This document shows positions 28,573 through 36,946 of a DNA stretch of 53,954 nucleotides, piece after piece (positions within the stretch are counted from its first letter, which is position 1; the number at the start of each line of letters is the position of its first letter). Both the position numbers and the translations under genes were made by a program. Source of the DNA: Bacillus salacetis (GTDB taxonomy: Bacteria > Bacillota > Bacilli > Bacillales > Bacillaceae_B); NCBI RefSeq assembly GCF_003581585.1, contig NZ_QXIR01000035.1, positions 1 through 53,954 of the forward strand. The letters are read 5' to 3'. The notes under the pieces were generated by a model. It was not told the origin of the DNA. It was given only the letters and a program-made list of their open reading frames with translations, and made no database searches.

Positions 28573-29637
28573 ATGTTTTTAGCATTCAAGGAATTGGGAC
28601 AATCGAAATTAAGATATACATTGATCAGTTTGATCATGATTGCGGTTTTATTTTTGGTGTTTTTTATAAGCGGCCTGGCGAATGGGCTTGGATTCGGGGA
28701 TAGTGCAGCTGTAAGGAACCTTGCGGCAGATCATGTGGTCTTGAATGAAGAAGCAGAAGGGGCAATCATTGGTTCAAATCTGAGTGAAGATCAGTTTGAC
28801 GAAATCGAGGCAAAATTGGACCGCGATTTTTCGCCGTTATCTGTTACGATGATGACGAGTTTTTCTAGCAATGAAGAAGAAGTGGATGTAACCTACTTTT
28901 CGGTTGATACTGAAAGTTATCCAGACATCGAAATAGCAGAAGGAAAAAACATCAACGAGTTAACTGGAAATGAAGTGATCATCGATGAAAGCATCAAGAA
29001 TGATGGCTTTAGCTTGAAGGATACTGTCACGGATAAAAACACCGGGAAGGAATTGATCATTGCCGGTTTTTCCAAAGATCAGCTGTATTCCAATATCCCG
29101 GTTGCCTATGCCAGTCTGGAAGCGGGGCTGTCTATGAATCCAAATCAGGGAACGAGCTATAATGCCGTCCTGTATTCAGGGGAGAAAGTGGATGTTGATG
29201 GATTCGAAACCCTGACAATCGGTGAAGCGGTGAAGAGCATCCCAGGTTACACAGAAACCCAGGGATCACTGAAGATGATCGTGGTGTTCCTGTTCATCAT
29301 CTCCGCATTCGTTTCGACTGTTTTCTTCTATGTGATCACGATTCATAAATTGAACCAGCTTGGCGTTTTGAAAGCTATCGGAGCGACAACAGGCTATATT
29401 GCCAGAAGTATCATGATCCAGGTTGGCCTCTTGACTATGATTGGACTTGTTTTCAGCGGTTCGCTCGTTTACGGAATGACACGGTTAATCCCGGAAGACA
29501 TGCCGTTTCGGCTGACGCCGGAATTGATGCTTGGTACTGCCGGTTTGTTTTTGGCATTGAATTTACTAGGCGCACTCCTTTCTGTTTACCAGGTTGCCAA
29601 AACGGATGCGCTTGAAGCGATTGGGAGGGCTGAATGA
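28573..29637 (+). CDS. ABC transporter permease, MacB/FtsX type
   Basis: 354 aa: an N-terminal helix (about 15-37), a large extracytoplasmic domain (about 40-230) and three C-terminal helices of the FtsX fold, with the conserved IHKLNQLGVLKAIGATTGYI between them and ending YQVAKTDALEAIGRAE. Such permeases act in mechanotransmission or export of peptides and lipids with a LolD-like ATPase, which is the next gene (ATGA overlap). The sensor kinase and regulator downstream suggest a stress- or peptide-responsive exporter. Confidence 0.88.
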   Translation: MFLAFKELGQSKLRYTLISLIMIAVLFLVFFISGLANGLGFGDSAAVRNLAADHVVLNEEAEGAIIGSNLSEDQFDEIEAKLDRDFSPLSVTMMTSFSSNEEEVDVTYFSVDTESYPDIEIAEGKNINELTGNEVIIDESIKNDGFSLKDTVTDKNTGKELIIAGFSKDQLYSNIPVAYASLEAGLSMNPNQGTSYNAVLYSGEKVDVDGFETLTIGEAVKSIPGYTETQGSLKMIVVFLFIISAFVSTVFFYVITIHKLNQLGVLKAIGATTGYIARSIMIQVGLLTMIGLVFSGSLVYGMTRLIPEDMPFRLTPELMLGTAGLFLALNLLGALLSVYQVAKTDALEAIGRAE

Positions 29638-30311
29638 TGACTGACGCGATTTTAAAAATGGAAAATATCACGAAGTCTTTCGGAGATGGCGATACCACTG
29701 TGCAGGTGCTGAAGGATATTTCATTTAGTGTGAAAAGAGGGGAATTCGTAGCAGTCGTCGGTCCGTCGGGTTCAGGGAAGAGCACTTTGTTATCGATTAT
29801 TGGTGCGCTGCTGACACCGAGTACAGGGAAGGTTACAATTGATGAAGAAATGATCTCGGAATATAAGTCTTCAAGGCTGACCTCAGTACGTCTTGAAAAA
29901 ATTGGCTTTATCTTTCAATCAGCCAACCTGATTCCTTATCTGTCCGTGAGGGACCAGCTGCTCCTTGTGGGTGATATTGCAGGAGGGGGCAGGAATAAGA
30001 AGAGTGCGGTGGAAATGCTGGAACAACTGGGGCTCGGCAGCCGTTTGAAGAATTACCCGAAAGAGCTGTCCGGCGGTGAAAAGCAGAGGGTGGCCATCGC
30101 AAGGGCCTTCATGAATGATCCGGAGCTTATCCTGGCTGACGAACCGACGGCTAGCCTTGATTCCGACAGGGGGAAGCAGGTCGTCGAGATGATTGCCCGC
30201 GAGGTGAAGTCCCGGAATAAAGCGGCACTGATGGTTACGCATGATGAACGGGTGCTTCATCTGTGTGACAGGGTATTATATATAGAAGATGGACGAATAA
30301 TGGAAAGATAG
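29634..30311 (+). CDS. ABC transporter ATPase, LolD/MacB type
   Basis: 225 aa. Walker A GPSGSGKST, Q-loop FIFQSANLIPYL, signature LSGGEKQR, Walker B LILADEPTASLD, switch His in MVTHDERV. The sequence DGDTTVQVLKDISFSVKRGEF and the sequence after the Q-loop match ATPases partnered with FtsX-type permeases. The start overlaps the permease stop; an ATG three bases later is equally possible. A weak hairpin follows in the 190 bases before the sensor kinase. Confidence 0.9.
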   Translation: MMTDAILKMENITKSFGDGDTTVQVLKDISFSVKRGEFVAVVGPSGSGKSTLLSIIGALLTPSTGKVTIDEEMISEYKSSRLTSVRLEKIGFIFQSANLIPYLSVRDQLLLVGDIAGGGRNKKSAVEMLEQLGLGSRLKNYPKELSGGEKQRVAIARAFMNDPELILADEPTASLDSDRGKQVVEMIAREVKSRNKAALMVTHDERVLHLCDRVLYIEDGRIMER

Positions 30312-30504
30312 TGTTGCAGGCTGTCAGGAAAACTTGGCAGTCTATACCTTTTTTGAGAAATATTTCTTTTAGCTTTGATGTGATTTTTAAAAATTCTCCA
30401 GCAATCCGCTTGGTAAATCCGACTAACAAGATGAAACGCTTGGGACCCGGTTTTTTGGGGTTTTACCTAAAGCAGCAGTTGGAAAAAGAGAGAGGGGTGG
30501 AAGG

Positions 30505-31587
30505 ATGTCCATAAAGAAAAAGTTGATTCTATCGAATATCGGAATGATCGTTATCCCGATTGCCTGTTTGCTGATAGTGGAAATCATTGCGGGTTACTTA
30601 TTGTTCTATGTTTTTGGAGGAGAAGCAGAAGGAGAGAATCTAAAGTTCTTCCTCACTCTCCGATTTGCTGCAATGATCATCATCCTGCTGCTGACCAATG
30701 GCCTGCTGACTTACTTTGTTTCTAGAAGCATCCTGGTGCCGATTAAGAATTTGTCAGTGGCTGCCCGGAAAATCAGTGACGGTGATCTAGATTATAGTGT
30801 GAGAACGGAGAAGAAGGATGAATTAGGAGACTTATCCAACACTTTTGAAGATATGCGCCTGAAGCTGAAGGAAGCAGGTGCAGTCCAAAAGCAGTACGAA
30901 CGAAATCGGCAGGAACTGGTGGCGAGTATTTCTCATGATCTGAAAACACCATTGACCTCCATTAAGGGGTATGTGAGCGGGGTACAGGATGGAGTGGCGA
31001 ATACGCCTGATAAACTTCACCGTTATATGGAAAAGATTAAAAAGAATGCGCATGAGATGGACAGTATGATTGATGAATTGTTCCTGTACTCCAAGCTTGA
31101 TTTAGAAGAGCTGGAGTTTCGGTTCGAAGAGGTCAATCTGGAAACTTTCTTTGCTGATTATATAGAAGAGCTTTCTTTTCAGCTTGAAAAAGGAAAGGGA
31201 AAGGCTGAATTGATTTTGGAAGGTGAAGGATTTTTAGTTGAAGGTGATCGGGAAAAACTTCACAGAGTCGTGATGAATATCACCCAGAACAGTCTGAAAT
31301 ATATGGATAAAACGCTGAAGGAGATCCGCATTACCCTGGTTTCCTCTGAGGATGAGGTGCAGGTGGAGATAAGGGATAATGGGTGCGGAGTTTCAGAGGG
31401 TGACCTTTCGCACATTTTTGAACGTTTTTACCGGACAGACGCGTCAAGGAATTCTGCCACGGGCGGGAGCGGGCTTGGCTTATCGATTGCAAAAAAGATC
31501 ATTGAAGGTCATGGCGGCTGGATTTGGGCAGAAAGTGCTCCAGGGACGGGGACAAGTATTTATTTTGCATTGAAGAAGGTGAAATGA
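30505..31587 (+). CDS. HAMP-containing sensor histidine kinase
   Basis: 360 aa. Two membrane helices (about 10-33 and 50-75) with a very short outer loop, HAMP (about 75-125), DHp with phospho-His in SISHDLKTPLTS (about 147) and HATPase with DNGCGVSE and GSGLGLSIAKKI. The almost absent sensor loop suggests intramembrane sensing, often via an associated ABC transporter, as in Bce-type systems. Stop is directly followed by the response regulator gene. Confidence 0.93.
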   Translation: MSIKKKLILSNIGMIVIPIACLLIVEIIAGYLLFYVFGGEAEGENLKFFLTLRFAAMIIILLLTNGLLTYFVSRSILVPIKNLSVAARKISDGDLDYSVRTEKKDELGDLSNTFEDMRLKLKEAGAVQKQYERNRQELVASISHDLKTPLTSIKGYVSGVQDGVANTPDKLHRYMEKIKKNAHEMDSMIDELFLYSKLDLEELEFRFEEVNLETFFADYIEELSFQLEKGKGKAELILEGEGFLVEGDREKLHRVVMNITQNSLKYMDKTLKEIRITLVSSEDEVQVEIRDNGCGVSEGDLSHIFERFYRTDASRNSATGGSGLGLSIAKKIIEGHGGWIWAESAPGTGTSIYFALKKVK

Positions 31588-32274
31588 TTGCAGAAGATAT
31601 TGATCATTGAAGATGAAGTGGATATTGCCGAGCTTGAGAGGGACTATCTTGAGGTCAGCGGGTTTGAAAGCGAAATTGCCTTGACGGGTGATGAAGGGAT
31701 GAGGCTTGCCAGGGAGAAATCGTACGATCTCATCCTGCTGGATTTGATGCTGCCGGGCATGGATGGCTTTCAGCTGTGCCGCGAGCTGAGAGAGTTCCTT
31801 GATATCCCGATTTTGATGGTGACTGCGAAGAAGGAAGACATTGATAAAATCAGGGGATTTGACCGCGGTGCCGATGATTATATCGTCAAGCCGTTTAATC
31901 CGAATGAACTAGTGGCAAGGGTGAAGGCGCATATGGCGAGATATCAACGGCTGGTCAATCGGGAAGCGGGCAGGAGCGAAATTGTTGTCAACGACCTCCT
32001 GATTGATACGGATTCGCGTCGTGTGCTTGTCGAGGAAGAAGAAAAAGTCTTTACAGCTAAGGAGTTTGACCTGCTTGTATTTCTGGCCTCCAATCCGAAC
32101 CGGGTTTTCAGCAAAGAACACCTCTTTGAACGGATTTGGGGATACGATTCACTTGGGGATATCACAACCGTTACAGTGCATATCCGAAAGATCAGGGAGA
32201 AAATAGAAAGAGACCCTTCCAACCCGGAAATGATTGAAACCATTTGGGGAGTCGGGTATCGATTCAAGAAGTAA
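31588..32274 (+). CDS. OmpR-family response regulator
   Basis: 228 aa. Receiver domain (1-118) with phospho-acceptor Asp52 in LILLDLMLPG, acidic pair EDE at 8-10 and Lys in IVKPF; winged helix (about 130-228) with FDLLVFLASNPNRVFSKEHL and IRKIREKIE. TTG start immediately after the kinase stop, with AAGGTGA upstream. It probably controls the ABC exporter ahead of it. A 55-bp palindrome starts 9 bases after its stop. Confidence 0.93.
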   Translation: MQKILIIEDEVDIAELERDYLEVSGFESEIALTGDEGMRLAREKSYDLILLDLMLPGMDGFQLCRELREFLDIPILMVTAKKEDIDKIRGFDRGADDYIVKPFNPNELVARVKAHMARYQRLVNREAGRSEIVVNDLLIDTDSRRVLVEEEEKVFTAKEFDLLVFLASNPNRVFSKEHLFERIWGYDSLGDITTVTVHIRKIREKIERDPSNPEMIETIWGVGYRFKK

Positions 32275-32282
32275 GAGAAGCG

Positions 32283-32337
32283 CTTTAACACATTAACGCA
32301 AGTGGGGACTGTCCCCACTTGCGTTAATGCGTTAAAG
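32283..32337. repeat. 55-bp palindrome, copy 5
   Basis: Ends CTTTAACAC/GCGTTAAAG, arm triplet AGT/ACT, core GGGGAC-T-GTCCCC; 26 of 27 pairs, with symmetry extended by two flanking CG bases. The only candidate end structure for the preceding six-gene cluster. Confidence 0.95.
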
Positions 32338-32361
32338 CGTGACTGCATCTTCCGCCTCATG

Positions 32362-32392
32362 GTGACAGGACCGGGAGGTATGGTAGTATAAT
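32362..32392 (+). promoter_or_regulatory. Possible promoter of the sigma-54 activator gene
   Basis: -10 TATAAT (32387-32392) is clear. A -35 GTGACA (32362-32367) stands 19 bases before it, rather far. Two copies of the TATTCA-N4-TGAATA palindrome lie just downstream. Confidence 0.5.
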
Positions 32393-32400
32393 GCAAAGAG

Positions 32401-32416
32401 TATTCAGAATTGAATA
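32401..32416. promoter_or_regulatory. Palindromic operator TATTCA-N4-TGAATA, site 1
   Basis: TATTCAGAATTGAATA, perfectly symmetric, at about the expected transcription start of the activator gene. Likely autoregulation by the activator. Confidence 0.6.
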
Positions 32417-32460
32417 ATAATATACGGATATATCTTAGGTTCCAGGATTTTTTCAATCAT

Positions 32461-32476
32461 TATTCAAAAATGAATA
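32461..32476. promoter_or_regulatory. Palindromic operator TATTCA-N4-TGAATA, site 2
   Basis: TATTCAAAAATGAATA in the leader of the activator gene, 44 bases beyond site 1. Identical in all 16 bases to site 3 inside the gene. Confidence 0.62.
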
Positions 32477-32490
32477 AAGGGGCTGTGGAT

Positions 32491-33867
32491 TTGATTATGG
32501 CAGAGTGGGATGAATATAAGAAGATTTTACATTCGCTGCAGGAAGATATATTAGTAACAAGAGTCGACGGGACCATTGTGAAGGTCAGTGAAGCAACCGG
32601 CGCTGTCTATGGTGTGGATGCCGAGGGGTTGATGGGAAGGTCGGTTTATGACCTGGAGAAGGAAGGGCTGTTCACGCCGCTTGCGACTCCTATGGTAGTA
32701 GAGAGCCGGGAGAGGGTCACGTTTGTCCAGACTCTTTCGGGCGGAAAGAAGCTGCTGGTGACGGGGCTGCCCGTTTTTGATGAAGAAGGGGTGCTGACCC
32801 GGGTGGTCAGTTATTCACATGACGTGACGGAACTGATGGAAATCAAGGCTGGCATGGAAGAGATGACAGCGGAGATTGAAAGGGTGCGGCAGGAGCTCAA
32901 CCTTTTGAAAAAGCAGAATCAGAGAGAAGAAAAGATGGTGGCCAAGAGCGAGTCGATGCGCAAGGTCCTGGCAGCTGCGAACCAGGTTGCAGGGGTGGAT
33001 GCGAATGTTCTTCTTCTCGGGGAATCGGGTGTGGGAAAGACAGAACTGGCAAAGATGATCCATGAGAAGAGCGAGCGTGCCGGGGGGCCATTTATAGAGG
33101 TGAACTGCGGGGCAATACCGGAGAGTTTGTTCGAAGCAGAGCTGTTCGGCTATGAAGGGGGTTCTTTTACAGGAGCCATCAAAGGCGGGAAGAAGGGATT
33201 TGCGGAGCTTGCAAGCGGAGGAACTCTTTTCCTTGATGAAGTCGGGGAGCTTTCCCTGCAGAATCAGGTGAAGGTGCTGAAATTGATCCAGAGTAAATCG
33301 TTCTACAGAATCGGGGGGAGGAAGGAAACCACCTCTGATTTCCGTCTGATCAGCGCCACAAACAGGAAGCTGAGCAGGTCGGTTGAGGATAAGCAGTTCA
33401 GGAGTGATCTATACTTCCGCCTTAACGTAGTCCCTATCACGATTCCTCCCCTGAGGGAAAGAAGGGATGATATTATTCCTCTGGTCCATCGCTTTCTCGA
33501 GCACTTTACCGCCTTCTATAACCGGAAAAGGATCTTCCACAACGAAGTGCTCAACAGGATGCACGAGCTGGAATGGAAGGGGAATGTGCGTGAGCTTCTG
33601 AATCTTGTTGAACGGCTGGTCGTCATCTCCCAGAAATCGGTCATCCCTCCTGAAGACCTGCCGGAGCCTTACCGGAAAGAGGAGGGCTCCTATTCAAAAA
33701 TGAATAATAAATGGGATGAGCCGCTCGCAGTATCACTTGAGAGGGTGGAAAAAGAAAGGCTGATACAAGCGAGGAGAAAATATAAAACAACGACTAAGAT
33801 GGCGTCTGTCCTGGGAATCAGCCAGCCTAGTGTAGTCAGAAAACTCAAAAAATATCAAATAGATTAA
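32491..33867 (+). CDS. Sigma-54-dependent activator: PAS, AAA+, Fis-type HTH
   Basis: 458 aa. N-terminal PAS domain (about 5-115), coiled coil (120-150), AAA+ (about 155-390) and helix-turn-helix (ASVLGISQPSVVRKLKKY). Walker A GESGVGKT, sigma-54 loop GSFTGA (Ser for Ala), Walker B GTLFLDEVGEL and arginine fingers RSDLYFRLN are all present, so it should remodel SigL polymerase. The TTG at 32491 has AAAGGGG 8 bases upstream; ATGs at 32410 and 32470 lack a site, and 32410 lies in an operator. The PAS domain probably senses the substrate of the following operon, whose -24/-12 promoter starts right after its stop. Confidence 0.9.
   Translation: MIMAEWDEYKKILHSLQEDILVTRVDGTIVKVSEATGAVYGVDAEGLMGRSVYDLEKEGLFTPLATPMVVESRERVTFVQTLSGGKKLLVTGLPVFDEEGVLTRVVSYSHDVTELMEIKAGMEEMTAEIERVRQELNLLKKQNQREEKMVAKSESMRKVLAAANQVAGVDANVLLLGESGVGKTELAKMIHEKSERAGGPFIEVNCGAIPESLFEAELFGYEGGSFTGAIKGGKKGFAELASGGTLFLDEVGELSLQNQVKVLKLIQSKSFYRIGGRKETTSDFRLISATNRKLSRSVEDKQFRSDLYFRLNVVPITIPPLRERRDDIIPLVHRFLEHFTAFYNRKRIFHNEVLNRMHELEWKGNVRELLNLVERLVVISQKSVIPPEDLPEPYRKEEGSYSKMNNKWDEPLAVSLERVEKERLIQARRKYKTTTKMASVLGISQPSVVRKLKKYQID
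33691..33706. promoter_or_regulatory. Operator site 3: upstream activating sequence inside the activator gene
   Basis: TATTCAAAAATGAATA, identical to site 2, lies in the linker between AAA+ and HTH codons, about 200 bases before the sigma-54 transcription start. That is a normal enhancer distance for SigL activators. Confidence 0.65.
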
Positions 33868-33871
33868 TAAC

Positions 33872-33887
33872 TTGGCATGGTTCTTGC
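33872..33887 (+). promoter_or_regulatory. Sigma-54 (-24/-12) promoter
   Basis: TTGGCATGGTTCTTGC fits TTGGCAY-N5-TTGC at every fixed base, with GG at 33874-33875 and GC at 33886-33887 (10 bases between). It starts 5 bases after the activator stop and faces the YjiH gene. Confidence 0.9.
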
Positions 33888-33958
33888 GTGTGGATAGGTA
33901 AGAGATGAGAAAATCTTTTACCTTTTTATTTTACAAAATAATAGAAGGAGTGAGGAAA

Positions 33959-35356
33959 ATGGTCGTTAAACAAGATGCCGCAATACGTGAAAGGCAATGG
34001 CAGGATCAGTCGGAGGCCAGCAGGTCGCTAAGCAATTATCTATGGTTCATCATCCCGTCATTGCTGGGGGTTCTATTGTTTTTGGTCCCGATCAGTTATG
34101 GAGGGAAAATCACCATTGGAGTCGGAGTGATGGCGGAGTCTGTACAAGCCTTCCTTGAACCGGTGCTTCCGTGGCTCATGACGGGGATCCTGGTCATTTC
34201 CGCAGTGCTCCCGCTGGTGGCAAAGGCTTTTCAGCCAGGCATGATAATGAAGTCTCCTTTTATGAAACAGCTATTCTATGTCAACACTTTTTGGATGATT
34301 ACCAGAATAGCAGGGGCTGTGTTTGCCCTTATGACAATTTTGGGAATCGGCCCTTCGATTGTGACTTCTGAGGTTACCGGCGGAACCATGCTGTTTTCAC
34401 TGGTGCCGGTTCTGGCTGCATGGTTTTTATTTGCTGGACTCTTGATGCCGCTTCTGATGGAGTTTGGATTGATGGACTTTATCGGAACAATGCTGAGGAA
34501 TGTGATGAGGCCGCTTTTCAAACTGCCTGGAAGGTCTTCCGTGGATGCGCTGGCTTCCTGGATGGGAGCAGGCACGGTAGGCGTTCTGATTACAACCAAG
34601 CAGTATGAAGAAGGGTATTACACGAAACGTGAAGCGGCAATTATCGCTACGAACTTTTCTATCAATTCGATCGCATTCAGTCTGGTGGTTGTCAGTTTCA
34701 TCGGGCTTGAAGAGTATTTTGTTCCGTTTTACGCCACGGTCGTCCTTGCCGGTCTGACTGCTGCCTTCATTTGTCCAAGGATTCCGCCTCTATCTAAAAA
34801 AGAAGATACATATGACGAAGAGGCGGGGATGAAAATTTCAGAAGAGACCCCCGAAGGAATCTCTAATATGAAGTGGGGATTGGAAAAAGCGTTGGCGAAG
34901 TCTTCCGAGGTAAAAGGGGTAAGGAATGTAGCAAAGCAAGGGGTCCATACAGTCCTTGATATCTACTTTGCTTTGATTCCGCTTGTTATGGCGCTTGGGA
35001 CGCTGGCTTTGATCGTGGCGGAATTCACTCCGTTCTTCGAATACTTATCCATGCCGATCGTTCCTCTCCTGCAATTGATGCAGATTCCTGAAGCAGCACA
35101 GGCTGCACCGGCTATGCTGGTAGGATTTGCGGATATGTTTCTGCCTGCGGTGATCGGGGCCGGGATTGAAAGCGAGTTGACCCGCTTTGTCATTGCGGCT
35201 GTTTCTCTTACACAGCTGATTTATATGTCTGAAATTGGGATACTTTTAGTGAAATCAAAGATTCCGGTTACGGTTTGGGAGCTTGCTGTCATCTTTCTTC
35301 AAAGAACAGTGATCACCCTGCCGATCATCGTTATCATTGCGCATATCATTTTTTAG
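33959..35356 (+). CDS. YjiH-family membrane protein with nucleoside-recognition (Gate) domains
   Basis: 465 aa, about ten predicted helices. YjiH-type features: [20 protein letters not shown] at the N-terminus, [29 protein letters not shown] and [21 protein letters not shown]. Gate-domain proteins of this type are thought to be transporters, but substrate is not established. GGAGTGAGG precedes the ATG at 33959; the frame open to 33905 lies in the sigma-54 leader. It is the first gene of the operon and overlaps no other; the aminotransferase begins 12 bases later, so it may import the amino donor, for example GABA or beta-alanine. Confidence 0.85.
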   Translation: MVVKQDAAIRERQWQDQSEASRSLSNYLWFIIPSLLGVLLFLVPISYGGKITIGVGVMAESVQAFLEPVLPWLMTGILVISAVLPLVAKAFQPGMIMKSPFMKQLFYVNTFWMITRIAGAVFALMTILGIGPSIVTSEVTGGTMLFSLVPVLAAWFLFAGLLMPLLMEFGLMDFIGTMLRNVMRPLFKLPGRSSVDALASWMGAGTVGVLITTKQYEEGYYTKREAAIIATNFSINSIAFSLVVVSFIGLEEYFVPFYATVVLAGLTAAFICPRIPPLSKKEDTYDEEAGMKISEETPEGISNMKWGLEKALAKSSEVKGVRNVAKQGVHTVLDIYFALIPLVMALGTLALIVAEFTPFFEYLSMPIVPLLQLMQIPEAAQAAPAMLVGFADMFLPAVIGAGIESELTRFVIAAVSLTQLIYMSEIGILLVKSKIPVTVWELAVIFLQRTVITLPIIVIIAHIIF

Positions 35357-35367
35357 GAGGAGTAAAT

Positions 35368-36693
35368 GTGACATCTTTTGAGAATTTATATAACCGTATG
35401 CCTGAACTTCTGGCTCCAAGTATGGCGAAGGATCATCCGAATCTTCCGGTGGTAAAAGAAGAGGGCTGTTACTATTACGGGGTGAAAGGTGAAAAGTACC
35501 TGGATTTCACCTCGGGAATAGCCGTGGCCAATACCGGGCACCGGCATCCAAAGGTTGTCCAAGCGATAAAAGACGGTGTCGATCAGTTGATGCACGGCCC
35601 TTCAGGAGTCATCATGTATGATTCGATTCTAAGGCTGGCTGACAAGCTTCAAGGGATCATGCCCGGGGGACTCGACTGCTTCTTCTTTGCTAACAGCGGA
35701 ACGGAAGCTATAGAGGGCGCGCTTAAGCTTGCGAAGTATGTGACCGAGAGGCCGTATGTCATCTCGTTCACAGGGTGTTTCCACGGCCGGTCATTGGGAG
35801 CACTTGGCGTCAGTACTTCCAAAAGCAAATACCGTAAGTTCCTGCAGCCGAATGGCCTGACGTATCAGCTGCCTTATGCAGATATAGAAGGGTGTCCGGA
35901 TGGGAAGGATCTAGCCGGGCATTGTGCGGAAAAATTGGAAAAGGATGTTGAATCGCTGTTCGACCACCAGGTGAGCCCGGAAGAAGTGGCGTGTATGATT
36001 GTCGAACCGGTTCTCGGGGAAGGAGGCTATATCATTCCGCCGAAAGCCTGGCTCCAGAAGGTCAGGGAAATTTGCGACCGCCATGACATCCTGTTGATAT
36101 TCGATGAAGTGCAAACAGGATTTGGAAGGACAGGTGATTGGTTCGCTGCGCAGACTTTCGGCGTAACCCCGGATATTATGGCGGTTGCCAAGGGGATTGC
36201 ATCGGGGATGCCCCTCAGCGCCACAGTGGCATCGAAGGAACTGATGAGTAAATGGCCGATGGGGACTCATGGAACGACATTTGGAGGAAACCCGATTTCG
36301 TGCTCGGCTGCCCTGGCAACGCTGGATGTCATCAAGGAAGAAAATTTGCTCCAGAACGCGAAGGTCCTGGGAGAGTATGCGATAAAGAGGCTGAAGGAAA
36401 TCAAAGCAAGGCACAGGGTCATTGGTGATGTGCGCGGTGTCGGCCTGATGATCGGAATCGAAATAATAGATTCCGAAACAGGGGCTGCAGATGGAAAGGG
36501 GATGATGAGGGTCCTCGACCTGTCCCTCGAAAAAGGTGTACTGTTCTATCTATGCGGCAAGCACCAGGAAGTAATCCGGATGATCCCGCCTCTGATTGTT
36601 ACCAAAGAGCAGATCGACGAGGGACTGGCTGTGTTTGAAGAGGCTGTCCGGGATTTTGAAAAGGAACTGGAGAAACGAAAAGAAGCATCTTAA
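35368..36693 (+). CDS. Class III (omega) aminotransferase, GabT-like
   Basis: 441 aa PLP enzyme of the GABA/ornithine aminotransferase class. GSEAIEGA-like [13 protein letters not shown], the cofactor Asp in [15 protein letters not shown] and the Schiff-base Lys in [14 protein letters not shown] are visible, with the phosphate loop [12 protein letters not shown]. It should transfer an omega-amino group to 2-oxoglutarate or pyruvate; GABA is the leading candidate because a SigL-dependent gab cluster is known in the B. thuringiensis group. No succinate-semialdehyde dehydrogenase follows. The GTG at 35368 has AGGAGGAG six bases before it; the frame runs back into the previous gene but that part is not coding. 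Confidence 0.9.
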   Translation: MTSFENLYNRMPELLAPSMAKDHPNLPVVKEEGCYYYGVKGEKYLDFTSGIAVANTGHRHPKVVQAIKDGVDQLMHGPSGVIMYDSILRLADKLQGIMPGGLDCFFFANSGTEAIEGALKLAKYVTERPYVISFTGCFHGRSLGALGVSTSKSKYRKFLQPNGLTYQLPYADIEGCPDGKDLAGHCAEKLEKDVESLFDHQVSPEEVACMIVEPVLGEGGYIIPPKAWLQKVREICDRHDILLIFDEVQTGFGRTGDWFAAQTFGVTPDIMAVAKGIASGMPLSATVASKELMSKWPMGTHGTTFGGNPISCSAALATLDVIKEENLLQNAKVLGEYAIKRLKEIKARHRVIGDVRGVGLMIGIEIIDSETGAADGKGMMRVLDLSLEKGVLFYLCGKHQEVIRMIPPLIVTKEQIDEGLAVFEEAVRDFEKELEKRKEAS

Positions 36694-36784
36694 TGGTGGT
36701 GAGCCTTCCTGCAGTAGGTTTTCATGAAAGTGATTCGCTTGAATGCGCTTTATCAGTGGGTGCTGAAAAAAATATAGAGTGCTG

Positions 36785-36826
36785 AATAGAAACCGCTTGA
36801 TGGCTTCATATCAGGCGGTTTCTATT
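36785..36826 (+). terminator. Terminator of the sigma-54 operon
   Basis: AATAGAAACCGC (36785-36796) pairs perfectly with GCGGTTTCTATT (36815-36826), with inner TTGAT/ATCAG, then TTGG. The 90 bases before it hold nothing I recognise. Confidence 0.85.
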
Positions 36827-36855
36827 TTGGGCGGAAGTAAATGGGAGTAGGGGCA

Positions 36856-36910
36856 CTTTATCGCATTAACGCATGTGGGGACAGTCCCCACATGCGTTAA
36901 TGTGGTAAAG
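36856..36910. repeat. 55-bp palindrome, copy 6
   Basis: Ends CTTTATCGC/GTGGTAAAG, arm triplet TGT/ACA, core GGGGAC-A-GTCCCC. The two mismatched positions would be G-U wobbles in plus-strand RNA. It ends 36 bases before the radical SAM gene, which is easily mis-started inside it. Confidence 0.93.
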
Positions 36911-36946
36911 TGTTTTATACTATTAAGAGAGAAAGCAGGTGATAAG

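Noticed and set aside
30311..30514. 67-codon frame between ATPase and sensor kinase
   Set aside because: TTG/ATG start without a binding site, low-complexity basic composition, overlaps the kinase start.
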